Source of the DNA: Elusimicrobiaceae bacterium | Lineage (GTDB): Bacteria; Elusimicrobiota; Elusimicrobia; Elusimicrobiales; Elusimicrobiaceae | Reading direction: 5' to 3' | DNA length: 39,237 bases | Assembly (NCBI GenBank): GCA_016283355.1 | Contig: JAEEMS010000004.1 | Span: forward strand, 1-39,237 | In this document: in pieces, positions 32,928 to 39,237 of the stretch | Position numbering within the stretch: the first letter of the stretch is position 1 | How the letters are laid out: each line of letters starts with the position of its first letter | Notes under the pieces: generated by a model | Seen by the model: only the letters and a program-made list of their open reading frames with translations | Told to the model about the DNA's origin: nothing | Database searches by the model: none | Translations under genes and position numbers: made by a program

Positions 32928-33869
32928 ATGAAAAAAGTAATCATATTGTTAATAATTTGTATTACACCGTCTTTAATGTTCGGCGCAACGCCCGTAAAAC
33001 CAAAAGTTCCGAGGGGATTATGCGGTTCCCTGAAACAAACGCAAATTTTGAAGATACTGGATGGTTTGGCACGCAACGCACGGAGACAGTGGGGCCAACC
33101 GCAGAATTTCCGGCAAGTAAAAACCATTTTGCCGCCTACTCCGCTGACAATTAAACCTATTCCGAGTGTATATCCGCAACACTTGATTGAAGAATTTGCC
33201 GGCAATTATCAACTTCACCCGCAAATTTTGCCCACAGATGCGGAAATTCTCAGGTTGTTGGTCTATACCCTCAAAGAAAATGATTATTCTATCTCCTCTC
33301 CGTTATTTACGCTCAAACATGTGGAGGGGGATGTTAATCCTACTTTCTACCTTGAATTTCACAAGGAATTTCAAATGTTGTGTAAAGATGACGGTAACGC
33401 ATACCACGTGATGCCTGGCGACGTCGTGAAAGTTGATTTTGCACATGCAAAACTATTGCCCCTTTCCAAAGAAGAGGCCTTGGAAACACAAAAATTGCGT
33501 ATTCACCCCAGCCAACAATACTTATCACAAGTGATGCAGAATCAAGTCCGCAGATATTTTGATCATGTTTATGCACAAGATGTGGCAGAAGTAGGCGAAG
33601 ACCTGACAGCCATTCACGCCGCTATGAACAATTCGTTACACCCACGTAACTTTTTGTATCCAAGTGAATTGTACCGGCTGGCGGTCGTAGAGAATCCTTA
33701 CATTGAAGAAGCAGAACTTTCCGTTACATCCGTTGAATCATCTTTCTTGGCACGCCCGAAAAAATCTTTCTTAATTGTCACGAGCGACAACGAAATGATG
33801 CCCGTTGACAGCAACTACCTGTTGGAGATTTTTCCGCACAGCGTAAGGCCCATTTATAAGCCGAAATAA
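32928..33869 (+). CDS. Exported modular protein 4 of a four-gene operon
   Basis: This 313-residue protein has signal peptide MKKVIILLIICITPSLMFGA and TAGGAG before the ATG. Two module copies are seen: ~100-170 (YLEFHKEFQMLCKDDGNAYHVMPGDVVKVDF) and ~238-302 (HPRNFLYPSELYRL ... SFLIVTSDNEMMPVDSNYLLEIF). It closes the operon 16 bases after protein 3, and a strong terminator follows at 33900. No known domain is recognised. Confidence 0.8.
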   Translation: MKKVIILLIICITPSLMFGATPVKPKVPRGLCGSLKQTQILKILDGLARNARRQWGQPQNFRQVKTILPPTPLTIKPIPSVYPQHLIEEFAGNYQLHPQILPTDAEILRLLVYTLKENDYSISSPLFTLKHVEGDVNPTFYLEFHKEFQMLCKDDGNAYHVMPGDVVKVDFAHAKLLPLSKEEALETQKLRIHPSQQYLSQVMQNQVRRYFDHVYAQDVAEVGEDLTAIHAAMNNSLHPRNFLYPSELYRLAVVENPYIEEAELSVTSVESSFLARPKKSFLIVTSDNEMMPVDSNYLLEIFPHSVRPIYKPK

Positions 33870-33899
33870 ACGGTTTGTACAACAAATGATTACTTTTAT

Positions 33900-33926
33900 C
33901 CCCCGGGGCACCCGGGGGATTTTTTA
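33900..33926 (+). terminator. Rho-independent terminator of the modular-protein operon
   Basis: CCCCCGGG (33900-33907) and CCCGGGGG (33911-33918) form an 8-bp GC stem with a GCA loop, followed by ATTTTTT. Confidence 0.93.
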
Positions 33927-33986
33927 AGCGGGAGGGTCGCTGCACCGCATGCCCTATCTTTCCGCCCGCTGTTTCGTCAAATATTA

Positions 33987-34000
33987 TAAAATAACTGTAT
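33987..34000 (+). promoter_or_regulatory. -10 element for leaderless mnmE operon
   Basis: TAAAAT (33987-33992) ends 8 bases before the mnmE ATG at 34001, with no Shine-Dalgarno sequence. The overlapping TATAAA (33985-33990) is an alternative. Confidence 0.5.
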
Positions 34001-35356
34001 ATGAGTTTTTCTACCATTTGCGCGGTCGCCACCGGGGGGGCAAACGGGGCGGTCAGCATCATTCGCTTGTCGGGCGCGCGTGCGCGTACGATTGCTTGCG
34101 CGGTAACGCACCGGGAAAACTGGGCACCGCGCCACCAGTATTTTTGCACCCTTTTCGACGGCGAAAACATCTTAGACCAATCTTTGGTTACCTATTTTCA
34201 GTCCCCACATTCCTTTACCGGGGAAGACGTGGTGGAATTTGCCATTCACGGCTCCCCTTACATCAAAGGTAGACTGTTGGAAATCCTTTGCGAACAAGGG
34301 GCCGTACCGGCTCAGCGGGGGGAATTCTCCCAACGTGCTTTCTTAAACGGTAAAATGGACCTGTTGCAAGCCCAAGGTCTATGTGATTTGATTGCTTCGG
34401 GAAATAAAGCCGCGCACACCATTGCTATGACTTCGCTGGACGGCAAATTATCCTCCCGTATTGCGCAAATGAAAAAAACCCTCAGCGAGTTGTTGGCCCA
34501 AATTGAGGTCCGCCTGGATGATGTAGATGAAGAAATGACGCCCCTTTCACCCGCTTTTATTGCCGAACAACTCAACAGCGTTCTTTCGCACATTCAAGCA
34601 TTGGCTGCCACTTTTTCCGTCGGCCGTCTTATTAAAGAGGGGTTAAAAATTGCCATTGTCGGCGCTCCCAACAGCGGCAAGTCCAGCTTGCTCAATACGT
34701 TGGTAGGATTTGACCGTGCTATCGTGTCGGACCAAAGCGGTACGACGCGCGATACCGTGGAAGAATGTTTGGAAATCAACGGCCAAAAAATTATACTCAC
34801 CGATACCGCCGGCATCCGCGACCACGCCCTAGACCCGGCCGAACAAGAAGGGATGCGCCGTAGCAAACGCGCCATGGCACAAGCGGATGTTGTCTTATTT
34901 GTGTTGGATAGCACCCGCCCTGTATCTGACGAAGAAAAAGCCCTTTGGCAAGATATTCAATCACAAACGGGCAAACGGATTTTGCTGGTGCACAACAAGT
35001 GCGATAAACCCACCACACCCTGCACCCTTGAAAATCAGAACCATTTTTCCAAAGTGGCGGTTTCCTGCAAGACGGGGAAAGGAATCCAAACCCTCAAGGA
35101 CCTTTTGACACAAGATGTAACACAAGCTCAATCTGCCGACGGGTTGATGATTTCCAATTTGCGCCATTATGAATCGTTGCTCCGTGCTCAAACGGAACTT
35201 GAAACCGCCTTGCTGCAACTTAACAAAAACGCCGGGGGGGAAATTTATGCTGAACACATCCGCCGTGCACTGACCGATTTACAAGATTTGATGGGCGAAG
35301 TCACACCCGACGACGTATTGGGTATTATATTTTCAAAATTTTGTATGGGGAAATAA
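34001..35356 (+). CDS. mnmE: tRNA modification GTPase MnmE
   Basis: MnmE (451 residues) acts with MnmG to add the 5-aminomethyl or carboxymethylaminomethyl group to wobble U34 of certain tRNAs. It has the N-terminal tetrahydrofolate-binding domain (ICAVATGGANGAVSIIRLSG), a helical domain, and the G domain with GAPNSGKSSLLN, DTAG and the NKCD box. The C-terminal ILGIIFSKFCMGK is diagnostic, with the catalytic cysteine. It abuts mnmG directly. Confidence 0.96.
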   Translation: MSFSTICAVATGGANGAVSIIRLSGARARTIACAVTHRENWAPRHQYFCTLFDGENILDQSLVTYFQSPHSFTGEDVVEFAIHGSPYIKGRLLEILCEQGAVPAQRGEFSQRAFLNGKMDLLQAQGLCDLIASGNKAAHTIAMTSLDGKLSSRIAQMKKTLSELLAQIEVRLDDVDEEMTPLSPAFIAEQLNSVLSHIQALAATFSVGRLIKEGLKIAIVGAPNSGKSSLLNTLVGFDRAIVSDQSGTTRDTVEECLEINGQKIILTDTAGIRDHALDPAEQEGMRRSKRAMAQADVVLFVLDSTRPVSDEEKALWQDIQSQTGKRILLVHNKCDKPTTPCTLENQNHFSKVAVSCKTGKGIQTLKDLLTQDVTQAQSADGLMISNLRHYESLLRAQTELETALLQLNKNAGGEIYAEHIRRALTDLQDLMGEVTPDDVLGIIFSKFCMGK

Positions 35357-37138
35357 ATGTTTGTTTGCGAAGAAAACTTTGATGTAGTGGTGATCGGCGG
35401 CGGACACGCCGGGTGCGAAGCCGCACTTGCTTCGGCTAAATTAGGGGCCAAAACACTGCTACTCACCCAAAGTTTAGATACCATTGCTCAAATGTCCTGC
35501 AACCCTTCCATCGGCGGTATTGCAAAAGGCCAAATCGTACGGGAAATTGATGCGCTGGGCGGAGCTATGGGCCAAGTAACCGATTATGCCGCCCTTCATT
35601 ATCACATGCTCAACACCGGCAAAGGGCCGGCCGTGCATTCCCCGCGCGTCCAGTGTGATAAAAAAATCTACCAATTCCGCTTTAAACATTTACTGGAACT
35701 GCAAGACAATTTGCAACTCATGCAAGACGAAGCTGTCCGCATCACTACCGATGACAACGGTGTAAACGGCGTTTTGACGTTGCGCGATACTTTTTATAAA
35801 ACAAAAACCGTTATCCTCACGTCCGGCACCTTTTTGGCGGGCACCATTCATATCGGTACCGTCATGACACCGGGAGGCCGCTACAACGATATGCCTTCCA
35901 ACGCATTATCGGATAATTTACGCAAAGAGCTACACCTTCCCATTTCTCGTTTTAAAACCGGTACCCCTATGCGCATCAATGCGCGCGGTTTGGACTATTC
36001 TAAATTCCGGCTACAACCTTCCGACAATCCACCCTGGGCTATGTCACATTTTTCCGATGCAGCCCAACTTTCTAAACGCACGTACGGCTGTTGCTATGTT
36101 ACACGCACCACTTTGGCCACGGATAAAATTTTACGGGAAAATTTTCACCGCTCCGCTATGTACGGGGGCAACATTCACAGTCAAGGGCCGCGTTATTGCC
36201 CCTCTGTGGAGGATAAAATTAAAAAATTTCCGGAAGTGACTTCGCACCCGCTTTTCTTGGAACCGGAAGGGTTTCATACAGAGGAATTTTATATCCAAGG
36301 ATTTTCTACCTCTATGCCCGAAGACGTCCAACGGGCACTTCTCAAATCCGTTCCCGGTATGGAAAACGCCACAATTACCCGTCCCGGTTACGCCGTAGAA
36401 TATGATTTTTCCGACCCGAAAGATTTATTTCCTACCTTGGAAAGCAAACGGGTAGCACGGTTATTTTTAGCCGGTCAAGTGAACGGAACAACCGGGTACG
36501 AAGAAGCCGGCGGGCAAGGCCTTATGGCCGGCATCAATGCCGCTTTAAAAGTGCAGGGTAAAGAGCCATTTATCTTACGCCGGGACGAGGCCTATATCGG
36601 GGTACTAATTGATGATTTGGTGAACAAAGGCGTCAATGAACCCTACCGCATGTTTACCTCCCGCGCGGAATATCGTATTTTGCTGCGCAACGATAATGCG
36701 GATTTACGGCTGACACCACATGGTCTGCGTTTGGGCCTTGTGGATGAGAAATACCAACGTCCGTTTGAAAACTACAAAGCCCTTTGCGAAAAATTAAGGG
36801 ATAATTTGCAAACCCTTACCACAGACACCGGGGATTTGGGCCCATGGAGTGTATCCAAAGCCCTCGCCTATGCCGAAATTCATAAAAAATACGAAGGATA
36901 TTATGAACGCAATTTAAAAGATGCCCAAAAATTAGCGGAGATGGATGCCGTCAAAATTCCGGAAGGATTTGATCCTTCCACTGTGCGAGGATTGTTATTT
37001 GAAAGCGCACAAAAATTAAAAGAAGTTCGTCCGTTGACATTGGGACAAGCCAGCCGTATCCCGGGGGTTACTCCGGCAGATTTGCAACTGTTAGCCGTGC
37101 ATATCGAACGATTCCGGAGATTGAAAAATGCCCGCTAA
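35357..37138 (+). CDS. mnmG: tRNA U34 carboxymethylaminomethyl enzyme MnmG (GidA)
   Basis: This 593-residue FAD enzyme is the partner of MnmE. It has the N-terminal dinucleotide fold [90 protein letters not shown] and [22 protein letters not shown]. The C-terminal helical domain ([22 protein letters not shown]) binds MnmE and tRNA. It starts the base after the mnmE stop and overlaps rsmG by 11 bases. Confidence 0.97.
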   Translation: MFVCEENFDVVVIGGGHAGCEAALASAKLGAKTLLLTQSLDTIAQMSCNPSIGGIAKGQIVREIDALGGAMGQVTDYAALHYHMLNTGKGPAVHSPRVQCDKKIYQFRFKHLLELQDNLQLMQDEAVRITTDDNGVNGVLTLRDTFYKTKTVILTSGTFLAGTIHIGTVMTPGGRYNDMPSNALSDNLRKELHLPISRFKTGTPMRINARGLDYSKFRLQPSDNPPWAMSHFSDAAQLSKRTYGCCYVTRTTLATDKILRENFHRSAMYGGNIHSQGPRYCPSVEDKIKKFPEVTSHPLFLEPEGFHTEEFYIQGFSTSMPEDVQRALLKSVPGMENATITRPGYAVEYDFSDPKDLFPTLESKRVARLFLAGQVNGTTGYEEAGGQGLMAGINAALKVQGKEPFILRRDEAYIGVLIDDLVNKGVNEPYRMFTSRAEYRILLRNDNADLRLTPHGLRLGLVDEKYQRPFENYKALCEKLRDNLQTLTTDTGDLGPWSVSKALAYAEIHKKYEGYYERNLKDAQKLAEMDAVKIPEGFDPSTVRGLLFESAQKLKEVRPLTLGQASRIPGVTPADLQLLAVHIERFRRLKNAR

Positions 37139-37787
37139 CTTATTACAACCTTTTGTCCGGCAATTATCTCTCTCCCTAAGTAACAAACAATGGGAACAAT
37201 TAACAATTTATGCCCAATGTGGGTGGGAGAAAAAAGATTTTTTAAATTTAACCAGCGTCCAAACATTAGATGAAATTTTTACGCGTCACCTTGCGGACGG
37301 ACTGGTAGCAGCATCCCGAATTGCAAACATTGCCTCAACAAAAAAATGGGAAACACCCCAAATTGCGGATGTCGGTTCCGGGGCCGGTTATATTGGGTTT
37401 ACCTTGGCCATTGCATTGCCGCATGCACATATCACGTGTGTGGAAAGTTTGGAAAAACGGTGCTCCTTTATGAATTGGACAGCTTTAAAGACAGGTCTCT
37501 CCAATCTATCTGTCAAAAATGCCCGTTTAGGTCAAGGAAATTCTTTTCAATTTGATGCGGTAACGGAGCGTGCCATGGGCCAATTGCCCGAAATTCTAAA
37601 TATTTGTCTGGATGCCGTCAAACCGGGGGGGATTTTCTTGGCCTACCAAGGGGAACATCCGCAAACGCACGATTGTGCCGTTCCACAACATTCTTTTTTA
37701 CAAGACGAATTTGAATATCATCTTCCTTGTGCAGACAACAAAAAACGTCATATTGTTTTGTTCGAAAAGAGGGATTTAACCGTATGA
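37128..37787 (+). CDS. rsmG: 16S rRNA m7G527 methyltransferase RsmG (GidB)
   Basis: This 219-residue SAM-dependent methyltransferase modifies G527 in 16S rRNA. Landmarks are the upstream helix ending HLADGL, the SAM loop [34 protein letters not shown], and [31 protein letters not shown]. Following mnmG is the classic gidA-gidB order. The stop overlaps the next start as ATGA. Confidence 0.94.
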   Translation: MPANLLQPFVRQLSLSLSNKQWEQLTIYAQCGWEKKDFLNLTSVQTLDEIFTRHLADGLVAASRIANIASTKKWETPQIADVGSGAGYIGFTLAIALPHAHITCVESLEKRCSFMNWTALKTGLSNLSVKNARLGQGNSFQFDAVTERAMGQLPEILNICLDAVKPGGIFLAYQGEHPQTHDCAVPQHSFLQDEFEYHLPCADNKKRHIVLFEKRDLTV

Positions 37788-39196
37788 AAAAAATGATAGG
37801 GTTATCGGTTTTGTTGCTCTGTACCTTTCCGTCAAACGCTATGAGCGCCAGTGAGTGGTGGAGAACTTTGTTTTCCACTCCCAAACATTTTTCGGGAGAA
37901 AAAAATACCAACACCGTAGCAACTCCCTCCGATGATCCTGCTTTTGAACGCGGACGTGCCAGAGAACTCCGCCCGGATATTTCGGTGCCCCCGGCCGCAA
38001 ATAACCCCACTGATTCGGTCCTAACTTCCACTCAAACCGCGATCAATAATACATCAGAAGATAAACAAAATTTTGAAGATTTAATTACCGGATTGGAAAA
38101 AATAGCATCTTTTGGGGATAGTAAAACTCCTGCAAACACAGGTTCCAACATTATCCCTGTTCAAACATTCCGCCCCGCCAATGCGGCGCAAAAAATAAAA
38201 TGGTTGCCGCCGCCACCCGGTTTTATGACGGCTGATACCTATAATTATTTAATCTACCGCCAAGAGCAACCGGTCACCCCTGCTTTGAAAACGGTGTTGG
38301 ATACTATTCACGGAAATTTAATGTTGGATTTAACACCCTTTACGCTAGTATTAAAACCGAATAAAATACTGGTGATGTTATTTAATCAGCGTCAATCGTA
38401 TATGCAATATACCCATCGGCCCGCTTGGAGCGGTGCTTCTTCGGATCTTCAATCCGACAGTGTCTATGTAGTAGAAGAACCCGGCTTCTACCCGCTGACG
38501 GTTCACGAATTAACACACCTCTATTTCGACGGTTATTTCTTACCCACGTTATCGCCTCTTTGGCTCTCCGAAGGAATGGCTGTTTACATGCAAATTTTAG
38601 CTAGCAGAGAACGACCCGCCTGGGTCAACGAAAGTTTGCAAAAAATTTTGAAGGAAGGAAAACTCATTCCGTTCGAAGAGATGATGGCAGCCGAAACGCT
38701 GGACAAATATTCAGACGATGCCGCGGCTTTATGGTATACCCAGGCATACAGTGTGGTAGATTACTTACTCAACAATCGTTCCCGTGATGAGTTTTATCGT
38801 TTTTGCAACGAGTTAAAAAATAATTCACCGGTCTATCAAGCATTATACCGGGCCTACGGGATGCCGTTTAATAAAGTGAGCGTATTGCAAAATGTGTGGT
38901 TACACTATTTGCAAAAGGCCTATCAAGAAGGACGTTTGTTGGAAGCTACCGCGCCCAAACCATTAAATGGCCCTACAGATAATTTGAACAATGCACAAGC
39001 AGTTGCCACTGCACAAAAAATCATATTGGGGGATACCCCCAAGGCAACGCCTGCGCCGGCTCCTACCGCTCAGGAACCGGCTCCTTCACAAGGGCTCCAA
39101 AACCCGCGCCCGGTATTGCACCGCTCGGCACCACAACAAACACAAATTAACAAATTAAAATTGGTAGAACCCAACGCACAGGGAGGGTACTGGTAA
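37784..39196 (+). CDS. Exported peptidase-MA-like zinc metalloprotease
   Basis: This 470-residue protein starts at 37784, overlapping rsmG, with signal [21 protein letters not shown]. Residues ~35-135 are low-complexity. The catalytic region has HELTH (241-245) followed by WLSEGMAVYM with Glu263, the HExxH..E gluzincin arrangement of the peptidase MA family. NQRQSYMQYTHRPAW precedes it. A Pro/Ala/Gln-rich tail (~400-470) is probably disordered. The substrate is unknown, and a location outside the cytoplasmic membrane is inferred. The unusual position is right behind the tRNA/rRNA modification genes. Confidence 0.88.
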   Translation: MKKMIGLSVLLLCTFPSNAMSASEWWRTLFSTPKHFSGEKNTNTVATPSDDPAFERGRARELRPDISVPPAANNPTDSVLTSTQTAINNTSEDKQNFEDLITGLEKIASFGDSKTPANTGSNIIPVQTFRPANAAQKIKWLPPPPGFMTADTYNYLIYRQEQPVTPALKTVLDTIHGNLMLDLTPFTLVLKPNKILVMLFNQRQSYMQYTHRPAWSGASSDLQSDSVYVVEEPGFYPLTVHELTHLYFDGYFLPTLSPLWLSEGMAVYMQILASRERPAWVNESLQKILKEGKLIPFEEMMAAETLDKYSDDAAALWYTQAYSVVDYLLNNRSRDEFYRFCNELKNNSPVYQALYRAYGMPFNKVSVLQNVWLHYLQKAYQEGRLLEATAPKPLNGPTDNLNNAQAVATAQKIILGDTPKATPAPAPTAQEPAPSQGLQNPRPVLHRSAPQQTQINKLKLVEPNAQGGYW

Positions 39197-39237
39197 TGGT
39201 TTGGACACATATCCCTATCATGGCAAAAGAAATAGCA
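39196..39237 (+). CDS. Start of a further gene, possibly rsmH (partial)
   Basis: The ATG overlaps the preceding stop as TAATG. Only 14 codons are visible (MVWTHIPIMAKEIA). The H-I-P-x-M-x-x-E-I pattern resembles the N-terminus of RsmH, the 16S rRNA m4C1402 methyltransferase, but the fragment is too short to be sure. Confidence 0.45.
   Translation, partial: MVWTHIPIMAKEIA

Noticed and set aside
1-39237. CRISPR array, insertion sequence, phage or integron genes
   Set aside because: I see no spaced direct repeats, transposase, integrase or phage structural motif anywhere. The only short repeats are promoter sites and terminators.

Overview
The window is a compact bacterial chromosome segment with mid-range GC, short intergenic gaps and many ATGA overlaps. 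It has both housekeeping and lineage-specific genes. Fatty-acid and ribosomal genes, six aminoacyl-tRNA synthetase genes or subunits, and the rpmH-rnpA-yidD-yidC-jag and mnmE-mnmG-rsmG blocks sit beside tandem signal-peptide proteins with no recognisable family. SpoIID, TPR, ankyrin and GxQxGxxN surface-repeat proteins in this setting suggest a gut-type Elusimicrobiota (Elusimicrobium-like) genome. That placement is inferred from gene style and was not tested by any search.

Layout. 1-863: two tandem minus-strand secreted surface-repeat proteins. 980-7627 (+): MATE transporter, yceD-rpmF-plsX-fabG-acpP-rnc, then a membrane-anchored ankyrin protein and a terminator. 7693-9209 (-): asnS, preceded by tRNA-Ala(CGC), a decayed second tRNA copy and two duplicated terminator hairpins. 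9324-14002 (+): hisS-aspS and a Gln-rich membrane-anchored coiled-coil protein. 13999-16113 (-): TPR+SpoIID protein. 16140-17317 (+): lipA and a small lipoprotein. 17362-17590 (+): a candidate structured ncRNA with a strong terminator. 17635-18856 (-): two paralogous secreted proteins of unknown family. 18969-21913 (-): glyQ-glyS. 21986-23167 (-): a DUF4424-like exported protein. 23297-23956 (+): a HAD phosphatase, convergent with recO (-). 24819-28355 (+): rpmH-rnpA-yidD-yidC-jag. 28539-33869 (+): a four-gene operon of exported proteins sharing a recurring beta-rich module. 34001-39196 (+): mnmE-mnmG-rsmG, an exported peptidase-MA-like protein and the first codons of a probable rsmH.

Most interesting signals. 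(1) Three genes or operons for exported proteins (18856-, 23167- and 28539+) have the same promoter architecture: a 19-bp site ending in CCC, directly abutting a -35-like hexamer, then exactly 17 bp and a -10. A second copy of the site lies just upstream in each. This looks like an undescribed regulon with a shared DNA-binding activator. (2) The 28539-33869 operon encodes four exported proteins built from about ten diverged copies of one module that I cannot assign. (3) There is an unassigned ~230-nt RNA at 17362-17590. (4) At many genes TAAAAT/TATAAT sits 6-8 nt before ATG with no Shine-Dalgarno sequence, which predicts widespread leaderless transcription. (5) AspRS carries the His/Gly pair of non-discriminating enzymes although asnS lies less than 2 kb away.
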